Shown in pieces: positions 17,000 through 29,600 of a stretch of 64,000 bases of DNA. Source of the DNA: an uncultured Methanolobus sp. (GTDB lineage: Archaea; Halobacteriota; Methanosarcinia; Methanosarcinales; Methanosarcinaceae); contig NZ_OY763421.1 in assembly GCF_963667555.1 (NCBI RefSeq), positions 62,001-126,000 of the forward strand, written 5' to 3'. The notes under the pieces were generated by a model. That model was given only the letters and a program-made list of their open reading frames with translations. It searched no databases and was not told the DNA's origin. Numbering within the stretch: the first letter of the stretch is position 1; the number at the start of each line of letters is the position of its first letter. Position numbers and translations under genes: made by a program.

Positions 17000-17435
17000 T
17001 TATGTATTAGTTATTTGTGGCTTTTATGGTAAAAATCACTATAAAGCTACATTATTACGTGTCATATGCAAAAGTTGCACAGGTATGTGTATTATTTAAC
17101 AAATGCATACAAGTTTTATATATATTTATCTATAAAATCAATTACTGAAAAATGACAGTACTGTGCTATCTGATATTTATTGTTGTTCTAAGTAGATCAG
17201 GAATGCCCATGAACTTATATTTATCTCTGTATATTTTTCCGAGATTATGTGTGATCTTTGACTTTTCTTTTTTGATATAATATCATCCCAACAAGAGAGT
17301 TGCGCATCTTCACACTCACACACAAACTGATACGTACAGATATTTACTGTGTTATGTTTATTTGTCTGTCACAGCGTTAATCTGATATATGCATCCAAAC
17401 GTAATCTGGCTGAAAAATATAGTGAGGAGATATTC
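17000..17435. other. 436-bp intergenic region
   Basis: Divergent promoter region between the CheB-CheR fusion and rubrerythrin. It holds a strong A/T tract with a TATA-like run (TTTTATATATATTTATC, about 17113-17130) and a second weaker one (GATATAATATC, about 17274). I see no gene or RNA in it. If the first box serves rubrerythrin, the leader would be nearly 300 nt. Confidence 0.4.
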
Positions 17436-17927
17436 ATGAGTTCCAAAGATAACCTTAAAGCAGCATTTACCGGCGAGTCTATGGCAAACAGGACATACCT
17501 TGCGTTTGCAAAGAAGGCAGACGCAGAAGGGTATACCCAGGTAGCTAAACTTTTCAGGGCTGCAGCAGCTGCTGAAACTATCCATGCATTGAATCACCTT
17601 AAGCGCATGGATGGCATCGGTTCAACCGAAGATAACCTGAAAGAGGCTATCAACGGAGAGACTTATGAGTTTGAGAGCATGTACCCTGCTTTTATCGAAG
17701 AAGCAGAAAAGGAAGGCGATGCTAAAGCTCTGTGGAGTTTCAAGGTTGCAAACGAGGTTGAAAAAACCCATGCGGCTCTCTATGAGAAAGCGCTTAAAGA
17801 ACTTGGCAGCAACGAAGAAACTGACTACTACGTTTGCAGTGTTTGCGGTCATACACACGAAGGCAAACCAGAAAAAAACTGTCCTGTCTGCGGTGCACCT
17901 GTAAGTAAGTTCGATAAGATCGACTGA
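17436..17927 (+). CDS. rbr: rubrerythrin
   Basis: 163 residues. A four-helix ferritin-like diiron domain (about 1-125) with the Glu and ExxH-type ligands in TGESMANRTYLAF, AAAETIHALNHL, GETYEFESMYPAF and ANEVEKTHAALY, then a C-terminal rubredoxin-type iron site, YVCSVCGHTHEG and CPVCGAP. It reduces hydrogen peroxide in anaerobes using electrons from rubredoxin or flavoproteins. The ATG at 17436 has GAGGAG 6-12 nt upstream; a longer frame from 17349 adds residues unlike the family. A single-gene unit, facing the small gene at 17995-18216 with a hairpin between. Confidence 0.95.
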   Translation: MSSKDNLKAAFTGESMANRTYLAFAKKADAEGYTQVAKLFRAAAAAETIHALNHLKRMDGIGSTEDNLKEAINGETYEFESMYPAFIEEAEKEGDAKALWSFKVANEVEKTHAALYEKALKELGSNEETDYYVCSVCGHTHEGKPEKNCPVCGAPVSKFDKID

Positions 17928-17963
17928 ATCTCAGAGTAATATATAATAGAAAATAACGAGAGC

Positions 17964-17980
17964 ATAAGCATCTTGCTTAT
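17964..17980. terminator. hairpin between convergent genes
   Basis: ATAAGCA / TGCTTAT, 7-bp stem with a 3-base loop, 37 bp after the rubrerythrin stop, followed by a T-rich tract. It could serve both converging genes. Confidence 0.45.
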
Positions 17981-17994
17981 CTCTTGAACTACTT

Positions 17995-18216
17995 TTAATT
18001 GCTGTTCTTGCTGTCCTGTTCATCCGTGTTCAGAAAAGATGCAGCAGCTTTCTGAATGAAAGCAATTTCATCCAGTGAGAAATACATAAAAACGTCCTCA
18101 CCGGTGTGACGGTTGCATTTTCTGATACGTAACCATCTGTCAGAATAAGAGTTTATACGGATAAAATTCTCACTGTTACAGTGAACAAACTCCTTTCCGT
18201 TGTTGCATATCTCCAT
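17995..18216 (-). CDS. small hypothetical protein
   Basis: 73 residues. Not recognised. Composition is protein-like: a basic central stretch (RWLRIRKCNRHTGEDVF) and a helical end (SLDEIAFIQKAAASFL). Two cysteines near the N-terminus plus one in the middle could bind a metal. A/T-rich TATA-like sequence lies about 30-45 bp upstream on its strand, but no clear ribosome binding site is visible, so the start is uncertain. It is convergent with rubrerythrin and divergent from the chemoreceptor. Confidence 0.5.
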   Translation of the reverse strand: MEICNNGKEFVHCNSENFIRINSYSDRWLRIRKCNRHTGEDVFMYFSLDEIAFIQKAAASFLNTDEQDSKNSN

Positions 18217-18422
18217 GACTAAATGGAGGTTCAGATCGAACTTATACTTATGTTATATATTATCTATAGACTTACTTGCACTATATAACAGTATAATTAT
18301 GTGTGTGTATTTCTAAAAAACAGCAAACTGAACTGTTATCTGTTAGCAGTAATATTCGCATGATGCGCTTTTTTACTCCTGGAAAATTGTAGTTTGTATA
18401 CTTTCATTTTCATACTGGTACA

Positions 18423-18432
18423 TTTATATATT
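18423..18432 (+). promoter_or_regulatory. TATA box of the chemoreceptor gene
   Basis: TTTATATATT preceded by a GGTAC BRE-like element, about 125 bp before the start codon. The rest of 18217-18556 is A/T-rich leader with no gene. Confidence 0.45.
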
Positions 18433-18556
18433 TTTAGCGAGATAGTTATTTGCAACTGATTAACAGTTGAACTCATAGACACCAAATGTTAATCGCGTTA
18501 ACATTTAAAATTGGTACAAATCACAATCATCTGTTGGTATTTGGTGAGGTAACAAC

Positions 18557-21500
18557 ATGTTTGAGAAAATGAAAATAAATAATCTCCTTATTGGGAGTTT
18601 TGTAGTACTATTATTATTAACTGCTATTGTGGGATACAGTGGTTATAATGGAATGATGAATGTAGATGACAGGGTAGTCAAGGCGGACGATATGAACCGA
18701 CTTGTCAAATTCATGAAAGATGCCCGTATATCTGAGGAAAACTATCAGTTGACCCAGGATGCAACCTATGCTGCAGAGGTGGATGCGCATGTTGAAGAGA
18801 TTGTAGCGCAGACCGAAGCTTCAAAAGAGATCTTCAACGATCCGGTCAATGATCAGCAAATGGACGATGTTCAGGCAGCTGCTCTGACATATGATGCGGC
18901 ATTCAACAATTATGTCACCCTTGAAAACCAGAAAAAAGAAGCAGAAGCAGCACTGGTTCAGCAGGGACTTGTTCTTGATGATCTAGCCAATAACTTGATG
19001 GAAAGCCAGGACGAGGATTATGTTCAGGCACTGGAGCAGAATGCTGCAGCATCAGTTCTTAAGACAGAATTTGAAAATATTGAATATATAAATGAGATCA
19101 TCCAGTTAAACCTTGAATCACGTGGTGAAAGATTACGCTTCATGGTTCACCTTGATGACCAGTATGTAACAAATGTCAATGGCATCATGGATGAGATAAT
19201 TGTCATTGCAAACACTCTGGATTCACGTTTCCAGAACACGGCCGATAAAGAAGCTGCACAGGCCTTAGCCGCAGCTGCAGTAACATATAAGGAAGATTTC
19301 AATGCCTATGTTTCTTATGCAGGACAGCAGGAAACTGCCAGGGAAAACATGGTGCAAAGTGCTGCAATTGTTGAAACAATAACAACTGAAGCGCGTGCCG
19401 ACCAGAAAGAAAAGATGGAAGGGGAAATGAGCAGTGCTATTACAACAGTAATAAGTATGCTCATCCTTGCAATAATACTGGGCATTATAATGGCACTTTT
19501 CATTTCAAGAATCATATCAAGGTCAATCAATGATATCGTTGGTGACTTCAGGCAATTGACACAGGACACTCTTGACGGTAAACTCGACAAAAGGGCAAGA
19601 ACCAATGTTGGTATTGACTTTATCGATATTCCAAAAGGATTCAACATGGTGCTTGATGCCGTTATTGGTCCTCTCAATGTCGCCGCCGAATATATTGACA
19701 GGATATCCAAAGGTGACATTCCTGCTCCAATTACTGACGAATACAAAGGCGACTTCAATGAAATAAAGAACAACATCAATATGTGCATTGATTCAGTACA
19801 TGCACTGGTTGATGATGCCAACATGCTTTCTGCCGCTGCTGTTGAAGGTCAGCTTGACACTCGTGCTGATGCTTCCAGACACCAAGGAGATTTCAAGGCA
19901 ATAATCGATGGTGTCAATGACACTCTTGATGCTGTTATCGGTCCACTCAATGTCTCTGCTGAATACATCGACCGTATCTCAAAAGGTGATATTCCTGAGA
20001 AGATCACCGATGAATATCGCGGTGATTTCAACGAGATCAAGGACAACCTGAACATGTGTATCGATTCTGTCAATGAACTGATCTCTGATGCCAACATGCT
20101 TTCCGCTGCTGCTGTAAAAGGTCAGCTTGACACTCGTGCCGATGCAACAAAGCATAATGGTGACTTCAAGCGCATCATCGATGGTGTGAATGACACCCTT
20201 GACGCTGTTATTGGTCCTCTCAATGTTTCTGCCGAATACATTGACCGTATCTCCAAAGGAGAAATTCCTGACAAGATAACAGACGAATACAAAGGCGATT
20301 TCAATGAGATAAAAGACAATCTGAATATGTGTATCGATGCTATCAATGCACTGGTTTCAGATGCCAACATGCTTTCTGCTGCTGCTGTAAAAGGTCAGCT
20401 TGACACCCGTGCTGATGTCAGCAAACACCAGGGAGACTATCTTGCTATAGTTCAGGGTGTCAATGACACGCTTGATGCTGTTATCGGACCTCTCAACGTT
20501 TCAGCCGAATACATCGATCGCATCTCCAAGGGTGAAATCCCTGAGAAGATAACCGATGAATATTATGGTGATTTCAACGAGATCAAGGACAACCTGAATA
20601 TGTGTATCGATGCGGTCAATACTCTGGTTTCCGATGCCAACATGCTTGCAAAAGCAGCCGTAGAAGGACAGCTCGATGTACGTGCCGATGCTTCCAGACA
20701 CCAGGGTGATTACCTTGCCATAGTTCAGGGTGTCAACAACACTCTTGATGCTGTTATCGGTCCTCTTAATGTTTCAGCCGAATACATCGATCGTATCTCC
20801 AAGGGTGATATTCCTGAGAAGATCACTGATGAATACTATGGTGATTTCAACGAGATCAAGGACAACCTTAACCAGCTTATAAATGAACTCAACACGTTTG
20901 TGGCTGAAATGGCTCATATGAGCACAGAACATGATGCCGGAGACATTGATATTGTAATGCCTGTAAACGAGTTCCAGGGAGTCTATGCTGACATGGCCAG
21001 AGGTGTCAATGACATGGTTGCCGGTCACATCAATGTGAAGAAAAAGGCAATGGCGTGTGTCAAGGAATTCGGAGAAGGAAACTTTGAAGCTCCACTTGAA
21101 AAATTCCCTGGCAAGAAGGCTTTCATCAATGATACTATTGAACAGGTAAGAGAAAACCTGAAAGCACTGATAGAAGATGCCAATATGCTTTCAGATGCAG
21201 CGCTGGAAGGACAGCTAGATGTGCGTGCTGATGCTTCCAGGCATCAGGGAGATTTCAGAAGAATCATCGAAGGTGTCAATGATACCCTTGATGCTGTCAT
21301 CGGTCCACTTAATGTTTCTGCCGAATATATCGATCGCATCTCCAAAGGTGAAATTCCAGAAAAGATCACTGATGAGTACAAGGGTGACTTCAATGAGATC
21401 AAGGACAACCTGAATATGTGTATCGATGCCATAAACGCACTGATATCTGATGCCAATATGCTTGCAAAAGCCGCTGTTGAAGGCAAACTCGGCACTCGTG

Positions 21501-23152
21501 CTGATGCAACCGCTCACCAGGGTGATTATCGTGCCATTGTAGAAGGTGTTAATAATACTCTTGATGCTGTCATCGGTCCTTTGAATGTTGCTGCTGATTA
21601 CGTAGACTCTATTGCAAGAGGTGACATACCGGCTAAGATCACTGACCACTACAATGGTGATTTCAATACCATCAAGAACAACCTGAATATGTGTATCGAT
21701 GCTACCAATGCTCTAGTAAAAGATGCCAATATGCTTGCAGATGCAGGAGTAAACGGTCAGCTAAGCACCCGTGCCAATGCTTCCATGCATCAGGGTGATT
21801 ACCGTAAGATCATTGAAGGTGTCAATAATTGTCTTGATGCAGTTGTTGGTCCTATCAATGAAACCGCAAGGGTCATCAATGCTTATGCAGCCGGTGACCT
21901 TAATACAAGGGTTACAATTGATGCGAAAGGAGATTTCAGACAGTTAAGTAAGACGCTTGACGGTTTTGGAAATACTCTGCAAGCTATCATAAATGATTCG
22001 TGTGATGTTCTGGAGTCAATGGCTTCAAATGACCTTACAAGAAGAGTCAAGGTCAAAGGTGTCGGTGACTTTGTACAGCTGACCGATGGTGTTGAGAACT
22101 GCAGATTATCTTTGAATGAAGTTGTTGCACTTGTGGCTGCAAATGCAGAAAGTATTTCTGCTACCGCACAGCAGATGTCCTCATCCAGTGAACAGTTGTC
22201 AGCTACGGCCGAGCAGCTGACAACAACGGTAACTGAGATATCCAAAGGCACACAGGTCCAGTCACAGAAAGCTGAAGAGGTATCCCATGCCATGGGCGAT
22301 ATGAGCCGTACTGTCCAGGAAGTTGCCTGCAATTCAAGCAACGCTGCCGAAAGTGCTGTCCAGTCCAATACATTGATACAGAGTCTTGGCCAGATGTCTG
22401 AGGACCTTAAGTTCAAGATGGCAGGCATAAAGTCTGCTGTTGGAGATTCCTCTAATGTTATCAATGAGCTTGATGAGAAGTCCAAACAGATAGGAGAAAT
22501 TGTCAACCTCATCACAAATATAGCAGATCAGACAAACCTTCTTTCTCTCAATGCTGCTATTGAGGCTGCCAGGGCAGGAGAACATGGCCGTGGATTTGCT
22601 GTTGTAGCAGATGAGGTGAGAATGCTTGCTGAAGATTCAGGTAATGCTGCCAAGCAGATAGCAGAACTGATAGGTCAGATGCAAAGTGGAACCCGCGATG
22701 CAGTATCATCCATGAAGAAGGGTGCGGAGGAAGTAGATACCGGAGCAGCGTCTCTGGAACAATCCGTGGCTGCAATTGGCGATGTTGTTGAAGCAGGAAA
22801 TGTAATTGTAAGAATGGTCCAGGAGATCGCTGCTGCTGCTGAGGAGCAGTCTGCTTCCATTGAACAGGTTACAGGTTCTGTTGAAGAAGTCTCAGCAATA
22901 TCAGAAGAGTCTGCAGCAGGAGCACAGGAAGCTTCCGCATCTGTCCAGGAACAGACAGCTTCTATGCATGAGCTTGCTAAAGCTGCCGAAGGACTGGCAC
23001 ATGTTGCGTCCGATATGCAGTCTGTGGTTGCCAAGTTCCGTATAGATAAGACATGTACAAGCATATCATCAACAAACCGCGATCGTGATTTCGATGATTC
23101 TCCTGAGTCAAAGGATATGTTTGCTTCATTCCCTGAAAATGCATTTGTCTGA
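18557..23152 (+). CDS. poly-HAMP methyl-accepting chemotaxis protein
   Basis: 1531 residues, two to three times the usual receptor length. Membrane helix 1 (about 10-30), an extracellular helical sensor domain (about 31-285), membrane helix 2 (about 293-317), then a cytoplasmic chain of HAMP-type modules (about 318-1190), and the signalling domain (about 1200-1500). The hairpin tip is visible as [21 protein letters not shown] followed by [14 protein letters not shown]. Eight units start with an [13 protein letters not shown] motif; seven recur at exactly 273 bp and one interval of 543 bp contains a divergent insert ([10 protein letters not shown]...[12 protein letters not shown]). GAGGT lies 6 nt before the ATG. 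No CheA, CheW or CheY gene is in the window. Confidence 0.95.
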   Translation: MFEKMKINNLLIGSFVVLLLLTAIVGYSGYNGMMNVDDRVVKADDMNRLVKFMKDARISEENYQLTQDATYAAEVDAHVEEIVAQTEASKEIFNDPVNDQQMDDVQAAALTYDAAFNNYVTLENQKKEAEAALVQQGLVLDDLANNLMESQDEDYVQALEQNAAASVLKTEFENIEYINEIIQLNLESRGERLRFMVHLDDQYVTNVNGIMDEIIVIANTLDSRFQNTADKEAAQALAAAAVTYKEDFNAYVSYAGQQETARENMVQSAAIVETITTEARADQKEKMEGEMSSAITTVISMLILAIILGIIMALFISRIISRSINDIVGDFRQLTQDTLDGKLDKRARTNVGIDFIDIPKGFNMVLDAVIGPLNVAAEYIDRISKGDIPAPITDEYKGDFNEIKNNINMCIDSVHALVDDANMLSAAAVEGQLDTRADASRHQGDFKAIIDGVNDTLDAVIGPLNVSAEYIDRISKGDIPEKITDEYRGDFNEIKDNLNMCIDSVNELISDANMLSAAAVKGQLDTRADATKHNGDFKRIIDGVNDTLDAVIGPLNVSAEYIDRISKGEIPDKITDEYKGDFNEIKDNLNMCIDAINALVSDANMLSAAAVKGQLDTRADVSKHQGDYLAIVQGVNDTLDAVIGPLNVSAEYIDRISKGEIPEKITDEYYGDFNEIKDNLNMCIDAVNTLVSDANMLAKAAVEGQLDVRADASRHQGDYLAIVQGVNNTLDAVIGPLNVSAEYIDRISKGDIPEKITDEYYGDFNEIKDNLNQLINELNTFVAEMAHMSTEHDAGDIDIVMPVNEFQGVYADMARGVNDMVAGHINVKKKAMACVKEFGEGNFEAPLEKFPGKKAFINDTIEQVRENLKALIEDANMLSDAALEGQLDVRADASRHQGDFRRIIEGVNDTLDAVIGPLNVSAEYIDRISKGEIPEKITDEYKGDFNEIKDNLNMCIDAINALISDANMLAKAAVEGKLGTRADATAHQGDYRAIVEGVNNTLDAVIGPLNVAADYVDSIARGDIPAKITDHYNGDFNTIKNNLNMCIDATNALVKDANMLADAGVNGQLSTRANASMHQGDYRKIIEGVNNCLDAVVGPINETARVINAYAAGDLNTRVTIDAKGDFRQLSKTLDGFGNTLQAIINDSCDVLESMASNDLTRRVKVKGVGDFVQLTDGVENCRLSLNEVVALVAANAESISATAQQMSSSSEQLSATAEQLTTTVTEISKGTQVQSQKAEEVSHAMGDMSRTVQEVACNSSNAAESAVQSNTLIQSLGQMSEDLKFKMAGIKSAVGDSSNVINELDEKSKQIGEIVNLITNIADQTNLLSLNAAIEAARAGEHGRGFAVVADEVRMLAEDSGNAAKQIAELIGQMQSGTRDAVSSMKKGAEEVDTGAASLEQSVAAIGDVVEAGNVIVRMVQEIAAAAEEQSASIEQVTGSVEEVSAISEESAAGAQEASASVQEQTASMHELAKAAEGLAHVASDMQSVVAKFRIDKTCTSISSTNRDRDFDDSPESKDMFASFPENAFV
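19652..22106 (+). repeat. eight-unit coding repeat, 273-bp period
   Basis: The unit beginning CTTGATGCTGTTATCGGTCC recurs at 19652, 19925, 20198, 20471, 20744, 21287, 21560 and 21833. The spacing is exactly 273 bp except for one of 543 bp (273+270). Units 2-6 are very similar at DNA level, so gain or loss of units by recombination is likely. Confidence 0.9.
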
Positions 23153-23200
23153 GTGCGGGTGAGAACACAACAATATAAACAACGTAAATAACATGAATAA

Positions 23201-23247
23201 CACAAACAGCAGTTAATTTCAAGCTGTTGTTTGTGATCCTTTTTTTT
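23201..23247 (+). terminator. terminator after the chemoreceptor gene
   Basis: CACAAACAGCAG (23201-23212) pairs with 23224-23235 (11 of 12 positions Watson-Crick, one G-T), followed by a run of eight T (23240-23247). Confidence 0.6.
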
Positions 23248-23353
23248 AAAGTATGTTTTGTATGTCTTTAGAGATCCTGCTATTACACTTAAAGGCCAAC
23301 GGCTGTTTTTGTCGGGTCAATAGTTGTCCGTTTGCAAACTGATCAATCGTCGG

Positions 23354-23551
23354 TCATGAATAACTTTTGTATCCCGAAGGGTCCGGCGAAGCCGGCGCTT
23401 TATCATTAGAAGAAATAAAAGGTTCTGCTTAATTCCATGATATTGTTCATTTGCAGGAGTTCTGTAGCACTTTCAACCAAAATACAATATTGTCTGGGAT
23501 TATTTTTTGTATAGAATCATTGGAATGTGCCGCCTTCGGCGGATGGTTGCT
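23354..23551. repeat. palindrome cassette, copy B (inverted relative to copy A)
   Basis: Carries CCC-GAA-GGG and CCGGC-GAA-GCCGG near 23373-23395 and CCGCC-TTC-GGCGG near 23529-23541, i.e. the reverse complement of copy A at 11587-11770. The outer blocks are conserved and the central 130 bp are not. Apart from it and the terminator, 23153-23642 shows no gene. Confidence 0.65.
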
Positions 23552-23642
23552 TTGTTTTTAGATTGCCAATTTTTTGTGGAAATAAAATTGGGCAAAGACT
23601 GCATCAGTCACAAAACATGCTCTCTACAGAGCCCTTTGTTCT

Positions 23643-26600
23643 TTATATTATCTCTAATTCCTTTATAAGAAGTTCATAAACCCTATTCAGCTCCGGCAGC
23701 AGTTTCACGACTTCGTCTATTTGTCCGGAATTTGCAAGGATCTCAATTCTGGAGGAAATATCACAAAGTGCCATCCCGCCGACACTTGCAGAAGCACCTT
23801 TCAGTGAATGTGCACTATTTACGATCATGGCTATTTCCTTTTTATCAATGGCTTCTTTCAGCTCTCCAAGCTGACGAGGTGCATTCCTGTAAAATATCTC
23901 AACGATCCCTCTGGCAATAACAATGTCATCCATGATATTTTCCATAAACAACTCGTGGTCAAATATCAAGGGCTCTTTGTTTTCCTCATCCCGGGAATTG
24001 GTTACATCCTCCTTTTGAGGAGCATTATTCAGCCATTTATCTATCTTTGCTGCAAGCAATTCCAGATTGATAGGTTTTGACATGTAGTCGCTCATGCCTG
24101 CTTCTATGCATTTTTCTTTATCCCCTTTCATTGCATGCGCAGTCATGGCAATAATTGGAACATCATGATTGATGACCGAGGAGTTCTTATTACGAATGTG
24201 CCTGCATGCTTCCATTCCATCCATCTCTGGCATCTGAATGTCCATAAATACAAGATCATAAGGTATTGTCTCCAGTGCTTCGATGGCTTCCAGTCCGTTA
24301 TTTGCAACGTCAGCAGTAATTCCTAGTTTTTGCAGCATGCTCTGTGCAACATGCTGGTTTACAACATTGTCCTCTACAAGCAGGATCCTGGCTTTGATCG
24401 CGTTATCGGCAGACTTGTCAATTTTGCTTTCAGGGCCACCTATCTCACCGTTTTTCTGTTCTTTGCTAAACAGTGAAGATAATTTTGTGAATAGCACTGA
24501 TGATTTGATAGGTTTAGAAAGGCATGCTGCGAAGTTGTTTTTATTCTGCATCCAGCTTTCAGGCATTTGCCCGGCAGAGCTTAGCATAACCAATGAAATA
24601 TTGCTTAGATCCTTATCTGATTTTATTATCCTCCCAAGCAGCGATCCGTCCATTCCCGGCATTTGCATATCCAGAAGAGCTATCTGGTATGGTTCGCCTT
24701 CCTCATGTGCCTTAAAAAGCTTCTGTATCGCTGAAGGTCCGTCCTTTGCTTCCTCTACTTGCATGTTCCATGAAGTGAGCAGTTTTACCAGAACTTCACG
24801 ATTCGTCCTGTTATCATCTACTACAAGTGCGTGAATACCTTCAATTCCCATATCGTGCCATTCTGGCATTTCAGCTGCTGAAACCTTCTCTAATTTCAGT
24901 TTGAACCAGAACTCCGAACCTTTTCCCTCTTCACTTTCAAAACCTATTTCACCGTTCATGAGTTCCACAAGTTCCCTGGAAATAGCAAGTCCCAGTCCCG
25001 TTCCTCCATAGTAACGTGTTGTTGAAGCATCGACCTGGCTGAACTTCTGGAAAAGCAGGTTCTTTTTCCCATAAGGGATTCCAATACCGGTGTCCCTTAC
25101 AGAGAAACGCAGTGTTTCCTCAGAATCACTTTCAGATTCAAGGGTAACCCTGATGACAACTTCTCCTTCTTTTGTGAATTTGATCGCATTACCGCCGAGA
25201 TTTATCAGTACCTGTTTGAGTCTTGCAGGGTCTGCTTTGATATTTACAGGCACTTCCGGGTCGGCAATGCATATGAATTCAAGTTCCTTATCATGTGCCT
25301 TTAAAGACAGCAGAGATGCCACTTCTTCCAGTATTTCCTGAAGGTTAGTATCAATCTCATCGATCTCCAGCTTTCCAGCTTCTATCTTGGAGATATCAAG
25401 AATATCATTGATAAGTTCAAGCAGATTTTGTCCGCTTTTATTTACTGTATCAACATAGTGCCTCTGTTCTTCATTTAATTTTGTAGTGAGAAGCAGGTTT
25501 GTCATTCCTATCACACCATTCATTGGTGTGCGGATCTCATGGGACATATTGGCAAGGAAATCACTTTTTGCTCTGGTGGCTTCCTCTGCTTTTATCAAAG
25601 CTTTGTCAAGTTCGAGGTTTTTGTCTTCCAGTTCTTCAGCGTACTCCAGTAGTTTTTCTTCCGCCTCTTTTCGCAGTGTAATATCCCTTGCAGCTGCGTA
25701 TATTAGCTCGCCAATGGGCACAGAACGCCATTCTATCCAGCGATAAGTTCCATCTTTGGCACGGTAGCGGTTTTCAAAACGAGAAACTTTTTCCTGCTTT
25801 TCCAGTTTACTTACTGTCTCAATAGTAGCTTCCAGATCATCCGGGTGCACAAAGTCAAGGAATATCCGTCCTTCAAGCTCGTCTACGGAATATCCAAGTA
25901 CGTTTTCCCATTCAGGATTAAGACGGACAAATTCTCCCTTTGTGTTGGCAATGCAGAGAAGGTCAAGACTTGATGTGAAATAACGCTCAAGTTCTTCGGT
26001 CTTATCAAGCAAAGCTTTCTCAGCCTGCTTCTGTTCTGTGATATCCCTGAACTCAACAACTCTGACCTGCTTCCCTTTATACGGTATATTCCTTGCTTCA
26101 AGTCTTAGCGTATATTCAGTTCCATCTTTGCGAACTCCCATTGCTTCATAGGGTTTTTCGTAACCTGCAAGGATCCTGGACATAACGAGATCCCTGTGGC
26201 TTTCAGCTATTAGCAGCAGTCCGTCCATTCCTATCAGTTCTTCATATGAATAACCGCTAACATCAGAAAGACCACGGTTGCAGTCAAGGATAATGCCTTT
26301 GTCGTGAATGGTTATTCCGCCAAACGATGCGTTGTGCAGGGCTTTGAATCTTTCCTCACTTTCTTTTAGTTCCTTTTCTGCCTGTTTACGCCTGTCTATA
26401 TCCTCTATCATTGCAATAAAATACAGAGGAGTACCATCAGGGGAATCTACAATTGTAACGGTTACATTGACCCAGATCAAGCTTCCATCTTTGCGAATAT
26501 AGCGTTTTTCAATAGAATAATCGTTCCTTTTTCCAGAGACCAGTTCTTCCACCATGGTTAATTCTTTTTCCAGGTCTTGCGGATAGGTCAGGTCAGCAAA

Positions 26601-29600
26601 ATTCATCTGCAGAAGTTCCTCGGTATTATATCCGACAAAATCGCAGAAGCGCTGATTCATTTGTGTCAGATAACCATTCATGTTAGCCTGACACATGCCC
26701 ACTGCTGCCTGCTCGAATGTTGCACGGAAGCGTTCTTCACTTTCCCTTAATTTAGCCTCGGCTTTCTTACGTTCTGTGATATCTCTAATTGCTGCAACAC
26801 GGACATCTTTTTCTTTGTATGTTATACGATAGGATTCAATTTCTATCGGGAATACAGTTCCATCTTTACTGATACAGCGGATTTCATAAGGTTTCGTAGT
26901 TTTATTTTTCATCTTCTGGATAGCCATGCTAAGGTCGTCAGGATGGATGACCATTTTCATAATGTTCTTTCCCAGCAGTTCCTCTTTTGAATATCCGGTA
27001 CCACGGGTAACGGCTTCATTTACTTCAAGGACTATGCCGTTATCATGGAAGACGATCCCTTCAAAAGTGGCATCAGAGAGCATCTGGTACTTTTCGTGAC
27101 TTTCCTTTAGTTCCTGTTCTATTTTCTTGCGCTCGGTAATATCTTCTGAGAAAATGACAACGCCGCCAATGCTGCCGTCAACTGTCTTCCATGGTCTTAC
27201 TTCCCAGCGCAAATGATGTACAGTTCCATCAGTTCGCTTAAAAAGGTCATCTTCGTTACGAACTACCTCGCCTTCCATGGCTCGCTTATGCGCTGCTTTC
27301 CATTCATCACCTATCTCGGGGAATATTTCATAATGTGATATTCCAATAATATCCCGGTCACCAAGGAAGTAGTCATTCATCCAGCGGCGGCTGGCAGATA
27401 TGTATTTCATATCCCGGTCGAACATTGCCAGAGAGGCAGGTGCATGCTCTATGAACAACTTCAGCTTTTCCTCACTCTCGTGCAGAGAGGCGAGCAGATT
27501 ATCACGTTCATTCAGCGTCCTTGCAAGTTTGATATTACTATAGCTCTGTGAAGAGAGAACAGATGTTAATTGGGTATAGAATCTCATTACGATGCTGACG
27601 GTTTCTCTGCTCCAGCGCGGCACTTTGTCAAGTGCTTCCATGTACTCTTTTTCATCAAAACCATATTTTTTAGCCTGATTCCTGAAAGTATCATATGGAA
27701 CCTCTTCATCATCAAAGAAAAACTGTCCAAGGAACAGGTTGCCAATCTGTGACCCTGATGCCATGATAGGCGTTGCGACATCCCACATGTTATTCTTGCA
27801 CTTGTAAAGCTTGAATGTTCCCGGAGCTATGCCTTTGGAAAATTCTGCATCGCTCTCAATGCAATGTTTACATGTCTCAGGGTGTACCCGATGGAAATTT
27901 GTGCAGATGTCCTGCCATCCGCTGGCAACCAGGATATTGCCTTTGTTATCAATTGTAGCACTCCCGATATGAGCCAATTTGTAAAAATCATCCATCAGGG
28001 ATTGCAGAGTTTGGGTGTCAATGATATCGGCAAGTTCAAGTTCTCCGATATCGCCCTCTGGTTCCATAATTACGTTCAACTTATGCCTTACGCGGCTCTC
28101 ACTTTCAATAAGTTTTAACTCTGCTCTTTTAAGCGTGGTAATGTCCTGCAATGTACCTGTCAGCTTTAGAACTTTATTTCCTTCAACTACAGGTTTTCCA
28201 ATTGCTCTTACCCATTTATGTTCTCCTTTTCCAGAGATCATTTCAAGATCAAGGTCATATGGTTCAGCATTTTTAACAGCATCATCAAGCGCTTTTTCCA
28301 GTATATTTCTGGATTCAGGCAGGAAAAGTTTCAGGCTTTCTGCCGGGTCGGAAACATCTGCTATTCCCTGGATATCCTCAACTTCCTCTGTCCATGTGAC
28401 TTTATTTGATCCTACATCCAGTTCCCATCCGCCGATCTTGCCAATTTTGCTAACTTCACTGAGAATAGCTTCACTTCCTCGAAGTTTCTCATCAGTTGTC
28501 TTGCGTTCAGTGATATCCTGGAATGAGCCGGTTACTTTTACGACTTTTCCATTTTCTATTGTTGGATGTCCGATGGTCCTTATCCATTTATGATTGCATT
28601 TTGGAGTTATGAATTCAAGTTCGAGGTCGTATGCTTCTGCTTTTTCTATTGCATCATTGAATGCTTTTTCCACACTTTTCCTTGAACCAGATGAATAGAA
28701 ATTCAATGTATTTCCGTAAGCAAGTTTGAAATCGGGCTCGAGGTCAAATATCTTGTAAACTTCAGGTGTCCACTTAACGGCTCCGGTTGCCACATCAAAG
28801 TTCCATCCCCCGACTTTTGATAGTATTCCTACATCATTCAGAAGTGCTTCACTTTCACGCAGCCTTTCTTCTGCTCTTTTTTCTTCAGTTATATCCCTGA
28901 ACTCGACAACTCTGAACTTCTGACCTTTATATGGGATATCTTTTCCATGTGCACTAAGTGGATACCTGCTTCCATCTTTTCTGACACCTATGACTTCATA
29001 TGGTCTGTCATAATTTACTTTGATGTTGTCTATTACTTCATCTCTGTAACTTTCATCTGTAAGCAGCAGTCCATTCATTCCAATAAGTTCTTCGACTGTG
29101 TAGCCAGTCATGTCTGCCAGTCCCTGGTTACAGTCGATTATAATGTTGTCTTTGTGGATGAAAATGCCACTAAAATATGTGCTGTGAAGCGCTTTAAGTC
29201 TCTCTTCGCTTTCCCGGAGTTCCTGCTCGGCTTTTTTACGCTCTGTGATGTCTCTTGCCGCAGCCACTCGAACTTTCTTACCTTTGTATGTAATTGTATG
29301 AGATTCGATCTCAGTTGTAAATACAGTTCCATCTTTTCTGATAACGCGGATCTCATAGGGTTTTGTGGTCTCCTTCATCATCTGCTTCTTTATGATTTCA
29401 ACATCATCAGGATGTGCAAGAACTTCCAGAATACTTTTGCCTATTAGTTCTTCATTAGTATACCCTGTAAGGCGGTGTACAGCTTCATTTGCCTCAAGGA
29501 TAATTCCATTATCATGGATGGTTATACCTTCGAATGTCAGGTCCGAAAGCATATGGTATTTTTCCTGACTCTCTTTTAGCTCCTGTTCGATATCCTTGCG

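Noticed and set aside
19652..22106. CRISPR-like or satellite array
   Set aside because: The 273-bp repeats stay in frame and encode HAMP-type modules.
19315..22515. Series of antisense frames of 82-210 residues under the chemoreceptor
   Set aside because: They recur with the 273-bp repeat and mirror its codon pattern; shadows of the receptor gene.
24283..24834. 183-residue serine-rich antisense frame under the giant kinase
   Set aside because: Shadow of the receiver-domain coding sequence; composition is typical of antisense frames.
28015..28593. 192-residue antisense frame under the giant kinase
   Set aside because: Serine- and phenylalanine-rich shadow with no start signals.
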